Origin: Diplolepis rosae
Lineage: Eukaryota; Arthropoda; Insecta; Hymenoptera; Diplolepididae
Length of the DNA stretch: 64,000 nucleotides
NCBI GenBank assembly: GCA_030998225.1
Contig: JAPYXD010000684.1
Coordinates: 1,552,501 to 1,616,500, forward strand
Direction: 5' to 3'
Shown here: positions 1 to 11,129 of the stretch, piece after piece
How the letters are laid out: every line of letters begins with the position of its first letter
Position numbering within the stretch: position 1 is the stretch's first letter
Notes under the pieces: generated by a model
Database searches by the model: none
Told to the model about the DNA's origin: nothing
What the model saw: the letters and a program-made list of their open reading frames with translations, nothing else
Position numbers and translations under genes: made by a program

Positions 1-1125
1 AAATGTTGATCGCGAATAATAAGATGCGTTAAATTATGATTTTTCGGTAGAAGAATCGGATGTTTTTGCGAATATGTGAGATCGGAGTGTCTAAGCCTAC
101 CTCCCACTCTGAGAAGACCCTCAGAGTCCAAGAAAGGGTTAAGGGGAGTTAACCGTCCGTCGATCTGGTTTCCTTCTTCTAGGATTTTTAATTCTCTTGA
201 AAACGTTTCGCGTTGTACGAGTTTTACTACACTATATATCACACTATATCGTTGCTCTTTTAAGTTCGTTAGAAGAGAGAATGCCATTTATACCTATCTT
301 GCGAACCTTGATATCAATAAATCTTCGAATATAAGCTACTACGCGTATAAGTTTGGAAAAATTTCCTAGATTTTGAAAGAGGGTATTCGCTATTTCGTTT
401 GTATAATTTGAGCCTTCGTTTTCGGTTTCGTTTCTACACGTTAGATTTACAAATGCTTTCCTTTGTTCAGGAACCCTTTCAAATTCTAAAACAGATACAG
501 GCCAATCTTCTTCCTCTTTATTATGCCATAATGGGCCGTTCAACCAATGAGAATTATGAATAAAATCCTTTGGTGAGAGACCTCGTGAGACAAAATCCGC
601 GGGATTATATTCCGTACGCACATGACGCCATTCACATGCAGCCGTAATTGATTGAATTTTGGCGACTCTGTTTGACACGAATGTTTTAAGTGTGTGTGGA
701 GGACTTTTAATCCAGTGTAACGTGATTGTCGAGTCTGACCACAGGACAACCTTTTCTACAGATAACCTACGTAAAGCATGAGAGACGGTTTTTAATAAGT
801 GTGCTAATAAAAGAGCAGCACAAAGCTCTAAACGTGGTAGTGTTAGTTTCTTCAGAGGTGCGACTCGCGATTTTGAACACACTAAATTCGTGTATATTAC
901 CCCGTTTTTATCACTCGATCGAAGATAAATACAGGCTCCGTAAGCCTTTTCGCTAGCATCACAGAAACCATGTATTTGAAGTGATCTGTAATCATCTATT
1001 AGTATTTTACGTTTGATATTGAACTCTTGAAGGAGAGGCAAATGATTTCGATAATCAAGCCAGGCTGTGTACACTTGCTGTGGCACAGACTCATCCCATC
1101 CGAGTTCTAATAACCATAAAGATTA
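1..1125 (-). pseudogene. BEL/Pao RNase H and start of integrase, broken
   Basis: The 244-1086 frame carries the BEL-type RNase H: FCDASEKAYGA with the first Asp, PRLELCAALL with the Glu, VVLWSDS with the next Asp, then YNPADFVSRG and a WLNGPLW tail typical of these elements. The frame closes at 244. Integrase zinc-region residues (GLLRVGGRLRHSDL, then HPILLP) are read from a shifted frame below about 225, showing another frameshift in a short TA-rich stretch. The remaining integrase is off the window. Confidence 0.82.
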
Positions 1126-1137
1126 TTAATTCATCAA

Positions 1138-1866
1138 TCAGTCGTTTCGCTTTTTCGAGTGTCTGCGCTCCCGATAAAAGATCGTCCATATAAAAATCTT
1201 CCTTAATGCGATAGCTGCATTTCGGAACAATTCTGATTCGTCATTAGCCAATTGAATTAATGATCGAGTAGCTAAAAAGGACGCAGACGAAGTCCCATAG
1301 GTAACGGTATTTAGTGTGAAGATTTTTATAGGCTGATTAGAATCTGTCCGCCATTGAATTTTATGATATTTTCGATCACTTGGATGCAATTCGATTTGCC
1401 GGTACATTTTTTCAATATCGGCTGTTACCACATATGTGTGTGATCGAAAACGGACGAGTAAGGAGAACAAATCATCTTGAACTTTAGGGCCTACCATGAG
1501 TGTGTCATTTAATGAGACTCCGGTTGACGTTTTTGCCGATGCATCAAAAACGACTCGAAGCTTTGTTGTTAAACTCGATTGCTTTATAACCGAATGATGC
1601 GGTAAAAAGTAACCGTCACGAATAGAAGCTGTTTTGTCTTCACTCATGTGGCCTAGTTCTTCATATTCCTTCATAAAGGTAATATATTGTGTTTTGTGAT
1701 CTGATTCCTTGGATAAAGATCGTTCTAACGAATGAATTCGCTTAAGTGCTCTATTATATGAATCACCGAGTTCGTTTACGTTTTCTTTAAAAGGAAGTTT
1801 TACGATATATCGTCCCGATTTTGGATTGCGCGATGTGTTTTTTATATAATGTTCCTCACATTCGTT
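1138..1866 (-). pseudogene. BEL/Pao reverse transcriptase, broken
   Basis: Same frame as Gag-protease after one TAG codon. It reads through the RT fingers and palm, including LRVVFDASAK, the LNDTLMVGP box and VVTADIEKMYRQI with a catalytic Asp. Near 1190 the frame goes out of register, and the YMDD-LLSG catalytic box is found in the neighbouring frame (about 1175-1190). After YMDD only about 20 residues remain before the sequence jumps to the pre-RNase H motif, so the connecting segment is deleted. Not functional. Confidence 0.87.
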
Positions 1867-1869
1867 TTC

Positions 1870-3813
1870 CTAGTTTGATAATGTTTTGTGGTGAGGACCA
1901 TTTTCAATTTCCCAAAATTCCGATATTTTATTATGTAGTAAATTTAATGATAAATTACAAGCAGATACATTTGAAAGCTTCGGACCCGGAATTTTTCCTC
2001 CCAATATCCATCCGAGATGAGTTTTTTGTAGAATCACGTTATTATTCGCCAGAGATACTTGTCCGACACATAGTAGTTTCAGAAATATTTCAGCTCTAAT
2101 AAGAACGTCAATTGATCCGGATATGTGGAATTCTGGATCAGCAAGATAGATATTGGAAGGGATTTTTAAAGCAACTCTGCTTATTGGTTCGCTTGGAGTA
2201 TATTCGTTAATTTCTGGCGTCATCAGAAATGTCAGACAAGCAGAGTATTTATTTAACCGCGATTGAATAGTGCTATTTGTTATTTTATTGACGCTCGAAC
2301 TCATTTGATTTACTTCGCCGAGAGGAATCTCAAGCTCACGTTGTCTAAGTCCCAATCTTGTCGCTAGTTTCTCGGTTATAAAATGTACTTGTGAGCCGTT
2401 ATCAAGCAGAGCCCTACACTTATGGGGGTTGCCTTCAGGATCTAGTATGTGGATAATTGCTGTCGATAATAAAACCTGGGAGGGAGTTGTACTGTGTAAA
2501 CTGGCAAGATTTACTTGAGCTGACATTTTTACATCGTCGTCTCGATGTAAAAGTGTGTGATGCCTTCTTTTACACGTTTTGCACATACTCGCATTGCAAT
2601 TTTCCACCGAGTGATTTGATCGGAGACAATTAAAACAGAGATTAAGATTTTTTACGATATTTAAACGTTCAGATAAATTTGCTTTTACTAATTTTTCACA
2701 ACTTTGCGTAAAGTGTGCGCCTTTGCAGATATAACAAAAGGCCTTCATTGCCGCGTAAGTTACGGCTGGTCGATTTGAATTTAATTGATAATTTGATTGA
2801 CCGTTGTGGTGATTACGGTTCTGATTATCACTACGCGACACGTTCCTTTCGGATCTATCGATTTTCGTTGGTAGTCTATTTGTTTCTAATACTTTTTCTC
2901 GGCAATGCAAAAATTCGAGTAATTCTTCCATTGTCGGAGAGGTATTACCCTGAATGTGTTCTTTCCACTTTAAACGAGTTTGTGGATCTAATCTTGAGGT
3001 TACTGCATAAATTGGAAAGGCTTGCAAAAAAGGTTTATTTAGGGCCTCTAATGCGGGGTAATGTTTTGTCACGTTATTTAAAAGATCTCCTATAGAAGTT
3101 GCTGATGCATTTGTGCAACTTGGTAATTCAAAGAATGATTTTACGTGATTATTAATCACAGCCGTCGGATCGTCATAATATTTTTCCAAGATGTTCCACG
3201 CTACTTGATAATTCGCGTCAGTAGTTTCGAGCGATTCTATTCTATCCGCTGCCTTTCCAGTCAGACAGGAACGCAAAAATATAAGTCTCTGAGAATCGGT
3301 ATATCTCTTGTCATTATGAACCGCGGATTTAAAGGTGTCGCTGAAACCCGGCCATTTTTCATAAGAGCCACTGAAAGTTGGTAAATTTAATGCTGGTAAT
3401 TTAAGATTAACAACATTTTCACTAGCTCCGACATGCTGTGGACTCATATTACCGCTGAAATCGCGCGAAGGTGATCGATTTAAGGATGGATTGCTCACAA
3501 TGATCGGTTCCTGTTCGTTAAGTAATGTTTGTGCTTTCGCGCATGCCGTAGAGAGCCTGTCTTCGAAATCGCCTATTTGTTCATATTCGGCCTCGATTTG
3601 TGCGTCCGATACTAATGACTCTATTTCTGTTTGCTTATCTTCGAAACTATCCTTTAAATTTTCTGCTACTGTAATTTTACGTTTTAACTCTATTATATTT
3701 ATCTCTTCCGGAGATCTGTTAAGAAAATTTTCGAATCGCGTTAATTTTGTTTTTAAGGCGCCTCGAAGCCTTTCTAGTTTGCTGATACGAGATTCGTTCG
3801 ACATTTTATACAA
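1870..3813 (-). CDS. BEL/Pao Gag plus aspartic protease
   Basis: Open frame of 647 residues; the true start may be Met4 (MSNESRI). The N-terminal 100 residues are charged and probably coiled coil. Residues about 145-300 match the DUF1759 Gag region (LPTFSG...W). Cysteine/histidine knuckles follow at about 360-420 (CYIC, CFNC and CKTC groups). The DUF1758-type protease core is at 469-475, reading DNGS instead of the usual D-S/T-G, which may reduce activity. The C-terminal HLGWILGG at 599-606 is also typical of the family. The frame ends at a TAG (1867-1869), but the same frame continues open into RT, so the stop probably breaks one Gag-Pol ORF. Confidence 0.88.
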   Translation of the reverse strand: MYKMSNESRISKLERLRGALKTKLTRFENFLNRSPEEINIIELKRKITVAENLKDSFEDKQTEIESLVSDAQIEAEYEQIGDFEDRLSTACAKAQTLLNEQEPIIVSNPSLNRSPSRDFSGNMSPQHVGASENVVNLKLPALNLPTFSGSYEKWPGFSDTFKSAVHNDKRYTDSQRLIFLRSCLTGKAADRIESLETTDANYQVAWNILEKYYDDPTAVINNHVKSFFELPSCTNASATSIGDLLNNVTKHYPALEALNKPFLQAFPIYAVTSRLDPQTRLKWKEHIQGNTSPTMEELLEFLHCREKVLETNRLPTKIDRSERNVSRSDNQNRNHHNGQSNYQLNSNRPAVTYAAMKAFCYICKGAHFTQSCEKLVKANLSERLNIVKNLNLCFNCLRSNHSVENCNASMCKTCKRRHHTLLHRDDDVKMSAQVNLASLHSTTPSQVLLSTAIIHILDPEGNPHKCRALLDNGSQVHFITEKLATRLGLRQRELEIPLGEVNQMSSSVNKITNSTIQSRLNKYSACLTFLMTPEINEYTPSEPISRVALKIPSNIYLADPEFHISGSIDVLIRAEIFLKLLCVGQVSLANNNVILQKTHLGWILGGKIPGPKLSNVSACNLSLNLLHNKISEFWEIENGPHHKTLSN

Positions 3814-4042
3814 CTGAGATAGGGTACGCCAAATATGAAATAATGAGAATGTACGGTCACTTCGAAATATAAGTATGACTCATAAAAACAAACATGCAAG
3901 ACTTACCCTTTTGATGCTCTGGTGATGGGACACTACACAAATATTATAAATCCAATATTATAATGCACCATACACTGTTAAATTTTACAATTCTCTAACA
4001 CTCCACATTCACTGCTGATTTTACGTTCACGTTAAGATTTCT

Positions 4043-4216
4043 CGTTCTCGTCGAATCTCTGGATGTTGTTTTCGTTTTCGCTCGGTTACTCGATCAAATT
4101 CTCGTTCCAATTCTCGTTCAAGTACTCGTTCAAATTCTCGTTCAAGTTCTCGTCTAATTTCTCGTTTAAATTCTCGTTCAAGTTCTCGTTCTGTTAGTTG
4201 TTTACGTTCTCGTTTT
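4043..4216 (-). repeat. 12-bp tandem repeat in the BEL leader
   Basis: About a dozen degenerate copies of a unit like TCTCGTTCAAAT on the plus strand. On the minus strand it reads as repeating R-E-L/F-E residues (65-aa frame 4027-4224). It lies in the 5' leader of the BEL/Pao element between primer site and Gag. I regard the ORF as a by-product of the repeat rather than a gene. Confidence 0.7.
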
Positions 4217-4408
4217 GTTAACAATCATTAATTAATATTTGACTAATTTAATGTTGTTTGATAATATGTATTCCCACTCGTTTTTGCTGGAAGATTTTTA
4301 TACGTTGAATCTTCGCTTTCCGTTTATTTAAGTTGATGTCAGGGATGACAACGTTGACTTGCTCATTAATTTGATTGTAAGCGATGATGCCGTTTATCCA
4401 TTGAAGCT

Positions 4409-4427
4409 GGATCCGGCTCGAAGGACC
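4409..4427 (-). other. Candidate primer-binding site, tRNA-Tyr-like
   Basis: The plus strand reads GGATCCGGCTCGAAGGACC, close to the 3' end of arthropod tRNA-Tyr (…TCCGGCTCGAAGGACCA); the last A is replaced. It sits upstream of the BEL Gag, and a TG that could open the LTR follows at 4432. The assignment rests on recalled tRNA ends. Confidence 0.5.
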
Positions 4428-4431
4428 GAAA

Positions 4432-5820
4432 TGTTGTTCGTTGCTAGCCGTGCTGCTGACTCAGAATTCACGTTGACTGAAGAGCCGTACCAAATCTCTC
4501 AAAACGTTTGAATTGAGAGATCCCTTATTATTTATTAATGAGCAAGGTTAAGAAATCAACAAATGGATAATTTCTATTAAGATTTAATTAATATAAACAA
4601 AAAGAGAAAGGGAACACAATTTTAAAGATAATATATACTGTAAGCTTTAAGTAACTTACAGGAGTTTACATTACAAGAGTTCTTGAGATCAAGAGAACTC
4701 ATTCGATTACAAAATGCAACTAACTTAAGGAGCTGGTAGAAGTAGTGAAAATACGCATTAAGTGGGGGTGACAATTTCAAAAGGTGGACGATGGTTAAAA
4801 TCGTAAACATTGGGAAAAAGGCGAATTTCAATATACTGCTGAAATCCCAGACAGGGGAGGCGCAGTGACCATTGTGTGAGCCTATTATGGGATTAAGGCA
4901 GACCTATGCTTGAGTTTAATGTGTACGGTATTACGCTAATAAACATAAACTCCTAAACTTATACAGTTTCTAGTTTTCTTCAAGATTCAGTTAAATGAGT
5001 CTTTGGTGATTGAAAGCTTAGAGTTATAAAATAATCCTTAAAAATTCAGTATCGGCACGTTTTACAAGAAACAGATTTTTTTCTTCCGTCGTCAATTAAA
5101 ACTCGTGTTGTAAAGTCACAACAAATATTATTAAGAAAGATCTAAATTTGATGTCTTTTAGATTCTCATCATATGAGAATTAAGGTTTTGGATTTATGTG
5201 AAAAATAATTTTCGGAATTTTCGTCAAATCTTTACGTTTTGAGATCCCCTGAGTCAGAAAAAACGGTTTTTACGAAAGTGTCTGTCTGTCTGTTCGTCTG
5301 CCCGTCTGCAGTAGTAATAGGTCATATACTCGATAACTCTGGATAGAAAAAAATTGTCGGATTGAATTGAGCTTATGCATACATTATCGCAGCTGAAAAA
5401 GTAAAGACAAGTTCGTTAACCAGCTACATCCGACAAAAATTGTCAAAATAGGAGCATTTTTTGTGTTTTGAAAAAAACTTTATGAAAAAATCAAAATTTT
5501 CAAGACTGGTTTCTGATAATTCTCGTAAATCTCTACTAATTATCCTGATAATATTTTGCAATTAAAATAAATTTAAGAAAGTTACAGTATATTAAAACTT
5601 GAAAAAAGTCAATATCCATTTTCCAGTTAAATTATACGAGATACGAATAAAAGTTATGATAAAAAATGGTTTAATACATAAAGATCTACAACAGTAATAC
5701 AGTAAAGTGACATGCTTGATGATATGTCTGCTATTATATTGACCCAAAATTCACAGAATTTATTTTCTTCTATTAATATTATCAATGCTACTTACCATAA
5801 AAAACGCAAAAAAAAGAGAG
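4432..5820. other. Non-coding; probably contains the BEL 5' LTR
   Basis: No supported ORF. The BEL 5' LTR should start near 4432, but its far boundary is not recoverable because the partner LTR is outside the window. From about 5278 a TGTC/GTCTG-rich short repeat and AT-rich DNA follow. The block 5704-5745 recurs at 62671-62715. Confidence 0.4.
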
Positions 5821-5821
5821 A

Positions 5822-5867
5822 AGACAAACGTTTCGGCTACATATGCGGGGGCCCTCTTCAGTGCCAT
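5822..5867 (-). other. Hammerhead-like / Penelope-type motif
   Basis: The minus strand reads CTGAAGA, then a GGGC/GCC-capable stem of about 20 nt, then CGAAACG. This is the CTGANGA-stem-GAAAC layout of the hammerhead core that accompanies Penelope-like retroelements, with A where an active core has U. No RT or GIY-YIG ORF is visible nearby, so this would be a solitary fragment. Confidence 0.35.
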
Positions 5868-6152
5868 AAATTAAAAGATTAATTCAAAATTTTCGTAAAA
5901 GATAAAAATGTAGAAGATAGTTAAAATAAGGATAATAATGAAACTCAAAAACGTATCTCATTGCCTGCAATTCAAAATGAAGAAGTCCAGTAAGCAACAA
6001 CACGAATTGGAAAAAATATGTAGAATTCACTGTATATAGAAAACCGGATAAAATGAACGAAAAACTTAGAAATTTGTAAACAGGCCAGAATTTTTGTTTG
6101 TTTTTTTTCCTTTATAAAGAACGGATGACCATTTCTTCGACCGTTATATTAT

Positions 6153-6788
6153 TATATCATATAGGTTTGGTTTCGTCGGTCTTAAGGTCAATAAAACAAC
6201 ATTAAAGAAAAATTATTGAATCAATTTATATCAATAAAAATATTAATATTTCAATAAATTATAAGGCTGAAATTATGAATATTAATCGAATTTGCCATGA
6301 AATTATTTAACATATGATTTTCAAGATTGTGTTCTCAAGCTTTAGCACACTTTTCATTGGTGAATTTAATTCAATTTATAGTATCTTCGTCTCTCTATCC
6401 TACAGTTTGCGTTGCTTCATCGGATTGTACTTACACACCGTATTATAATGTAAGTTTAAATTATTGAAGCCCTCAATCTTTGAGGCTTTAATTTTAATAA
6501 CATTTTCAAGAATAAGACTGAATCTTCATGTGTGCTTTCGTTTTTTTGTAATTTATGTAAGTACTTATTTATTATATCAACACAACATATAAAATAGTTC
6601 TCTTTGGAAAAAGAAATTTGATGGTAAATTGATTTGTTCAATTTTTAGTGACATATATATTCCTTGAAAAAGACCCGCAGTGAGGTTGAAAACATAGGAG
6701 AATTTTTGACCAAATATAATGAAGGAGTTTTTTATAGAATGTTGTTTTATTGACCACAAGACCGACGAAACCAAACCTATATGATATA
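6153..6788. mobile_element. Inverted-repeat (MITE-like) element, 636 bp
   Basis: Arms at 6153-6200 and 6741-6788 are inverted copies of 48 bp with about two mismatches (TTAAG versus the complement of CACAA in the middle). The interior is AT-rich without a supported coding frame. I see no clear target duplication, so the superfamily is open. Confidence 0.65.
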
Positions 6789-8773
6789 AAGATCTACAAG
6801 TTTGAACTGCAACATTTTTTCATAAGATGTATATTTTTCTTTTTAATTAAAAAAAAAATACCATTGAAAATCCGAAATTCAATTTTTTAACTGAAATATG
6901 TGAAATACGAAAAAAACGTAAGAATGGAAAGTTGTTCGTTTCAATAATATATACAAATATTTTCAAATATAGTTTCTAATAAAACGTATATTTTTCATTA
7001 TAATTTGAAAAAATACGATTAAAATTCAAAAATTCCATTATTTTGACAAGATATATATTTCATGTTTTGGTTTTAAAAAATACAATATTGAAAATAAAAA
7101 ATTCCATTTTTGAACCAAAAATATGTGTGATACAAAATAAGCGATAATACAAAAAATCGTTTTCTCTAAAAGAGTCTATGAATTCTCCTCCTTTTTTAAA
7201 TATTTGGAAGAAAATAGATTTTTTGTAATCTTGTAAATTATTAGAAAGTTACAGAAATGTATACAGAAAATCGATCGCGAAGCGCAAGTTTCATGATAAG
7301 AATGTGTTCTTTAAGGCTGATATAGAGCTTGAAGTAAATTGAATTTCTTTTTTCATTTGAAATCAAAAACAAATTTAGTAACTTTGAGAAAATGTAATTC
7401 ACATCGATAATATTATAAAATTGACTTGAACTTAAGTATCAAATTACAAGTAATAAATTTAAATAATAATGAAACAGGACTTATATCGACCCTTAATATA
7501 AGACCGAGTGCGACGATCGAATCACGCGCCCCAGGCGTGCTCAAACTTGCAAGCGAAGCGCGCGATGAGAATGTGCCCACGAAGCGGGCAGATTTTTTGT
7601 AGTATATTTTTACAAAATTAATATTATGCTCTTAACTTGGGCTTATTAGAAGCAAAACTGTGTTAACTTTTATTTTAGCATCATGAAAAAATGTTAACCT
7701 TTTATTATAAAAATTAAGTTACTTTAACAATAGCTTAAATAGCATATGAACCTCTAATTTCCGATGGAAGTGTCTGTGTAAAGAAAGGTTTTAAATATTA
7801 CAAAAAAAGCATAAATTGTATTTGAATTCGCATGCGATCTTGCACTTTGAGATTTTATTCGGTGTGAAGTAAATTCGACAAATCATTACTATAAAGTAAA
7901 ATAGTTGAAAAAACATTTTCAAAATATTTAATATTTTTCACGAATGTACATACAGTCGACCGGAAATCGAAATACCCGGGCTCGAATCCCGGTGCATTCG
8001 AAAACGTCTTTTTTCCACAGAAAGATTTTCAAATTCTTTAAACTTAAGTATGTAACTATGAACGTATTAATATGTTTAATGTTTTTAAATTATTCAATGT
8101 TTTATTAAAACAATTAAAATAGTAAATTGTAATGACCCTTGATTTAATTTATAATAGACTTCTTCATTTATGGACCCTAAAGCCAATGCAATTTATTAAA
8201 ACATTTTGAATTCAAAATAATTCTGAATGTTTGAGTATAAAAGGTTTAAATATTTGAAAAATACATAAATTATATCAAAATTAGCACACGAAATCGTACA
8301 GTAACTTTAATTTGGTATGAAGTAAAACTGAAAAATAAATCCTTTAGAATAAAACATTTTGAAAACTTTCAGAATACATAACATATTATAAATGAAAATT
8401 TCAATATATAAGTATAAATAAAAGGTTTCATTATTCAAAAGTAAAATATATTATATCTAATATTTTATCGAACAGCACACTTTAAGATTTCATTGGTATG
8501 GGGATACACATTTTTAAAATTACACGACTTTTTGTAACATGTTCAACCCCAGCATATAGAATCCAGAAAAGACTTTCTAAAAATATTTTAATTAGGTTAA
8601 CAAATCACTATGAAGACATGCGAAGAAATCTTTTAAAATTTTAATTTTTTTACATACTTATTAATTTCCTTCAAAGAGATCTAAATTAAAATTTCTTTTG
8701 TAATATCTTTCTATAAAATAAATCACTTTAACGAAACTTGAAACTCCAGGTCAACCTTTGTAATTTCCGATGG

Positions 8774-8778
<5 letters not shown>
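6789..8778. other. AT-rich non-coding DNA with degenerate repeats
   Basis: No ORF of note. Diverged copies of a unit recur near 7795-7945, 8250-8390 and 8425-8545 (a 'GGTATGAAGTAAA'-like core). A short GC-rich island at about 7505-7590 (CGAAGCGCGCGATGAGAATG region) has a weaker echo near 7270-7305. Confidence 0.5.
7942..8000 (+). other. tRNA-like fold lacking a D arm
   Basis: GAATGTA (7942-7948) pairs with TGCATTC (7993-7999): seven pairs, one of them G-U. A 5-bp T stem CCGGG/CCCGG encloses the loop CTCGAAT, a good B-box. TCGA/TCGA (7956-7959, 7967-7970) encloses a 7-nt loop CCGGAAA, anticodon position GGA. Only seven bases stand where the D arm should be, so this is a tRNA relic or SINE head rather than a normal nuclear tRNA. 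Confidence 0.4.

Positions 8779-8832
<54 letters not shown>
8779..8832. repeat. (TA)n microsatellite
   Basis: An uninterrupted TA dinucleotide run of about 54 bp, seen directly. Confidence 0.97.
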
Positions 8833-8834
<2 letters not shown>

Positions 8835-10210
8835 AATTGTCATGTAGAAGATGTAAATTCCAAAAAATGTTATAGTTACAAAGCTTCAAAATTTTGTAAT
8901 TAAAATTTTCATATAAAACTTTAAGCATTTATTGACCTTGAATTACATTGGAAAATTTGTTGTTTATTGTTCAAATCTTCCTCCGATTTCAGAAGAACAG
9001 ACAAATTAAAAATTACAAAACATTTCATTAAAAAAATTGAACTCGTCCATATGATCTTGTCATATTGTAACAAGATTTGAACAGTTCGGACAAAAATTTT
9101 TGTGTACAATTTAATATCGATAAATATTTACATGTTCATATGAAGATAGTAATGAACACATATTTTAGCTTCTTAATTTATCCACATCTGTTAGAAAATT
9201 TTTCCTTTCCATAGACCATTTCATTTTTTTAATGAAAAGTCTGTGCTTAGGCTACAAAAATGTGAGATGAAAATATTGCTAACATAAAACTGAGAATGTA
9301 AATTTTAAACTTGAATTTTATGTTTATCTCTTCTTAATAGAAAATATATCTCTAACTAAAAAGTTTTTAAATGCACAAAATTGATAAGAAGTATGGGAAT
9401 TTGAATAGGAAAATATATATTGATTCAAATTTGGTACATTTATTGGCATCAAATTTTACTGAAAGTTTATTTTTGAAGTGTTTAAATGCTTATAAAATTT
9501 TACACATTATTTCAGATTTTTATTTTAGGCAGATTTTTTCCAAAATATCGGAAAAAAAAGTGTTGTCTCTTAAATAACATATTTCGTAAATTTGAAATTG
9601 TCGTCTGCTTCGCGCCTCTTTTGCACGGTTTCGACAGAAATACACAATTCTCAATTCCGACTCGATAACCGAAAGCGTGAAATCTAAAAATAGCATTGCA
9701 TGAAGGAAGCGAGGAGAATAAGGAGAAGTGGGACGTGTCGTTCTCGCGTGCAAGAGCGACGAGGAAGAAACAAGCGGCAGCGCGCGCCGCTGCCCCTCCA
9801 TAGAAATTCTGATGGTAAATCATTTCTGGATTTTCTAACTTTCATTATTTACCGACGCGCAAAAGTACACCTTTTGCGCACCGCGTTCAGAGGGCGCGTT
9901 TATCAGCCCACTTTTGTGAAATTCTCTTATTCCATTACTTTAGCAATCTCCCAACTCATCTCTGACATGCATTAGAATTTGGTCTCCTCATGTTTATTCT
10001 CCATGACCAGCCTGGTGAAAGTCTCCTACTACTGCAGGTACTGTAGAAAGCTCAATACGTAAAATACGTAATTTGCAACGCGTAAAACGATCTAAAATTT
10101 AAATTACACCACATTAATATGTTACAGACCCAACCCTGGCTGTGAGTAATTTATGTTCAAAACCCTGCCAAACCCTGATCACCCTGAACTGGAGCAGTCA
10201 ACTGCAGTCA
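8833..10210. other. Non-coding DNA with a GC-rich patch
   Basis: 8833-9600 is AT-rich without supported genes. 9600-9980 is clearly GC-richer (self-complementary GCGGCAGCGCGCGCCGC core at about 9775-9791). It opens short frames on both strands with no recognisable protein. Its right part (about 9925-9972) is an inverted partial copy of the repeat at 13318. Confidence 0.45.
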
Positions 10211-10604
10211 ACACTAGTGATGGGAAGTGTCCGGTAATGCCAGGTATTACCGAATTCTGACCGGTATTACCGCGGTCAGATTGGTCAGACGTGGTAATTC
10301 TTTTATCTCGTACAAAATATTAAATTTTACGAGGAAATAAAGATTGGAGACGATGAAACACATTTTAAAGTTCAGTTTCAAATTATGTTCACTGCAGAAA
10401 ATGACTGATAATTTGCTATTAAAGAAAAATGCACAATTTTTAAGAAGCAGACGACACAGCACATGAAACTTTTGTGACTAACGTGACACCTAACCTTGTT
10501 TTAGGCTTTTATGAAACAGTATGTCTTTTGAAAGTGTATTCGTATTATTTTGTTGACAACTAGTGTATTAATTACTAAACTGAATTTAATTTGATACCAT
10601 AAAA

Positions 10605-11060
10605 ATGGAAAGAGAACACGGGAAATTGAGACCAACTAAGGTTTTTAATGAATATTATATGTCTGTTGATGGCGTTGAAAAATAATATAAGTGTTTATTT
10701 TGTGAGAAAATATATATCAAACATATTACCCGGATGACTAAACACATTGTTATAGTAGTAATTGTATAGTATACACATATAGTTAAACCAGCATCGTAAG
10801 TATATTCGTATGGACAACCAAAATACACATAATAACTTTTGATAGGGAATAAATAAAGTTAAATCCCCTATCATTTAAATTTACGGGATGCAAAATTATT
10901 ATAAAATTATTGCAAATTACAGAACCATAAGTAATGTTTTATCTTCTAAAACAAATGAGAATGTTGAGGAAAGCACATGCCAAAGAGAAGCCATGAGAAA
11001 TGCAAATTTTCGGGAACTCGGATTTAACAATAAGGAGGGAAAAGAACCGGAGGGTAAATA
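10605..11060 (+). pseudogene. hAT-type BED zinc-finger remnant
   Basis: From ATG 10605 the frame reads MEREHGKLRPTKVF, with an in-frame TAA at 10683-10685, then continues YKCLFCEKIY...RMTKHIV, a C-x2-C...H arrangement as in the BED finger at the N-terminus of hAT transposases. A further hydrophilic stretch (about 10917-11060) may continue it in another frame. No catalytic core is visible. An upstream TAGTGATGGGAAGT at about 10215 resembles a hAT terminal repeat. Degenerate and non-functional. Confidence 0.5.
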
Positions 11061-11129
11061 GTTTAAATTCCAAATCGATTTAATCCTCAAAGAAGTATAT
11101 TTCAATATATTATAATTAGTTTTGAGCAA

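Larger units (their letters stand above)
1..4431 (-). mobile_element. BEL/Pao LTR retrotransposon, partial and defective
   Basis: The order read on the minus strand is tRNA primer site, Gag with zinc knuckles, aspartic protease, reverse transcriptase, RNase H and the start of the integrase zinc region at the window edge. This order and the DUF1759/DUF1758-type Gag-protease are those of BEL/Pao elements. The copy is dead: there is an in-frame TAG after the protease, a frameshift just before the RT YMDD box, loss of the stretch that normally separates YMDD from RNase H, and a further frameshift near 225-250. The 5' LTR should begin near 4432. The rest of integrase and the 3' LTR lie off the left edge, so LTR identity cannot be judged. 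Confidence 0.9.

Noticed and set aside
4027..4224. 65-aa Arg/Glu-rich ORF on the minus strand
   Set aside because: Encoded by a 12-bp tandem repeat in a retroelement leader; no independent sign of coding.
5278..5330. CRISPR-like or regulatory array in the GTCTG repeats
   Set aside because: A short microsatellite-like run without spacers; nothing prokaryotic in the window.
7505..7590. Bacterial or viral insertion suggested by a GC island
   Set aside because: Only about 90 bp, non-coding and echoed nearby; fits a short dispersed repeat.
8728..8928. ORF with a repeated Tyr-Ile segment
   Set aside because: Product of the TA microsatellite read in frame.
9512..9975. Overlapping ORFs on both strands in the GC-rich patch
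   Set aside because: GC-rich DNA opens frames by chance; no domain, splice pattern or homologue recognised.
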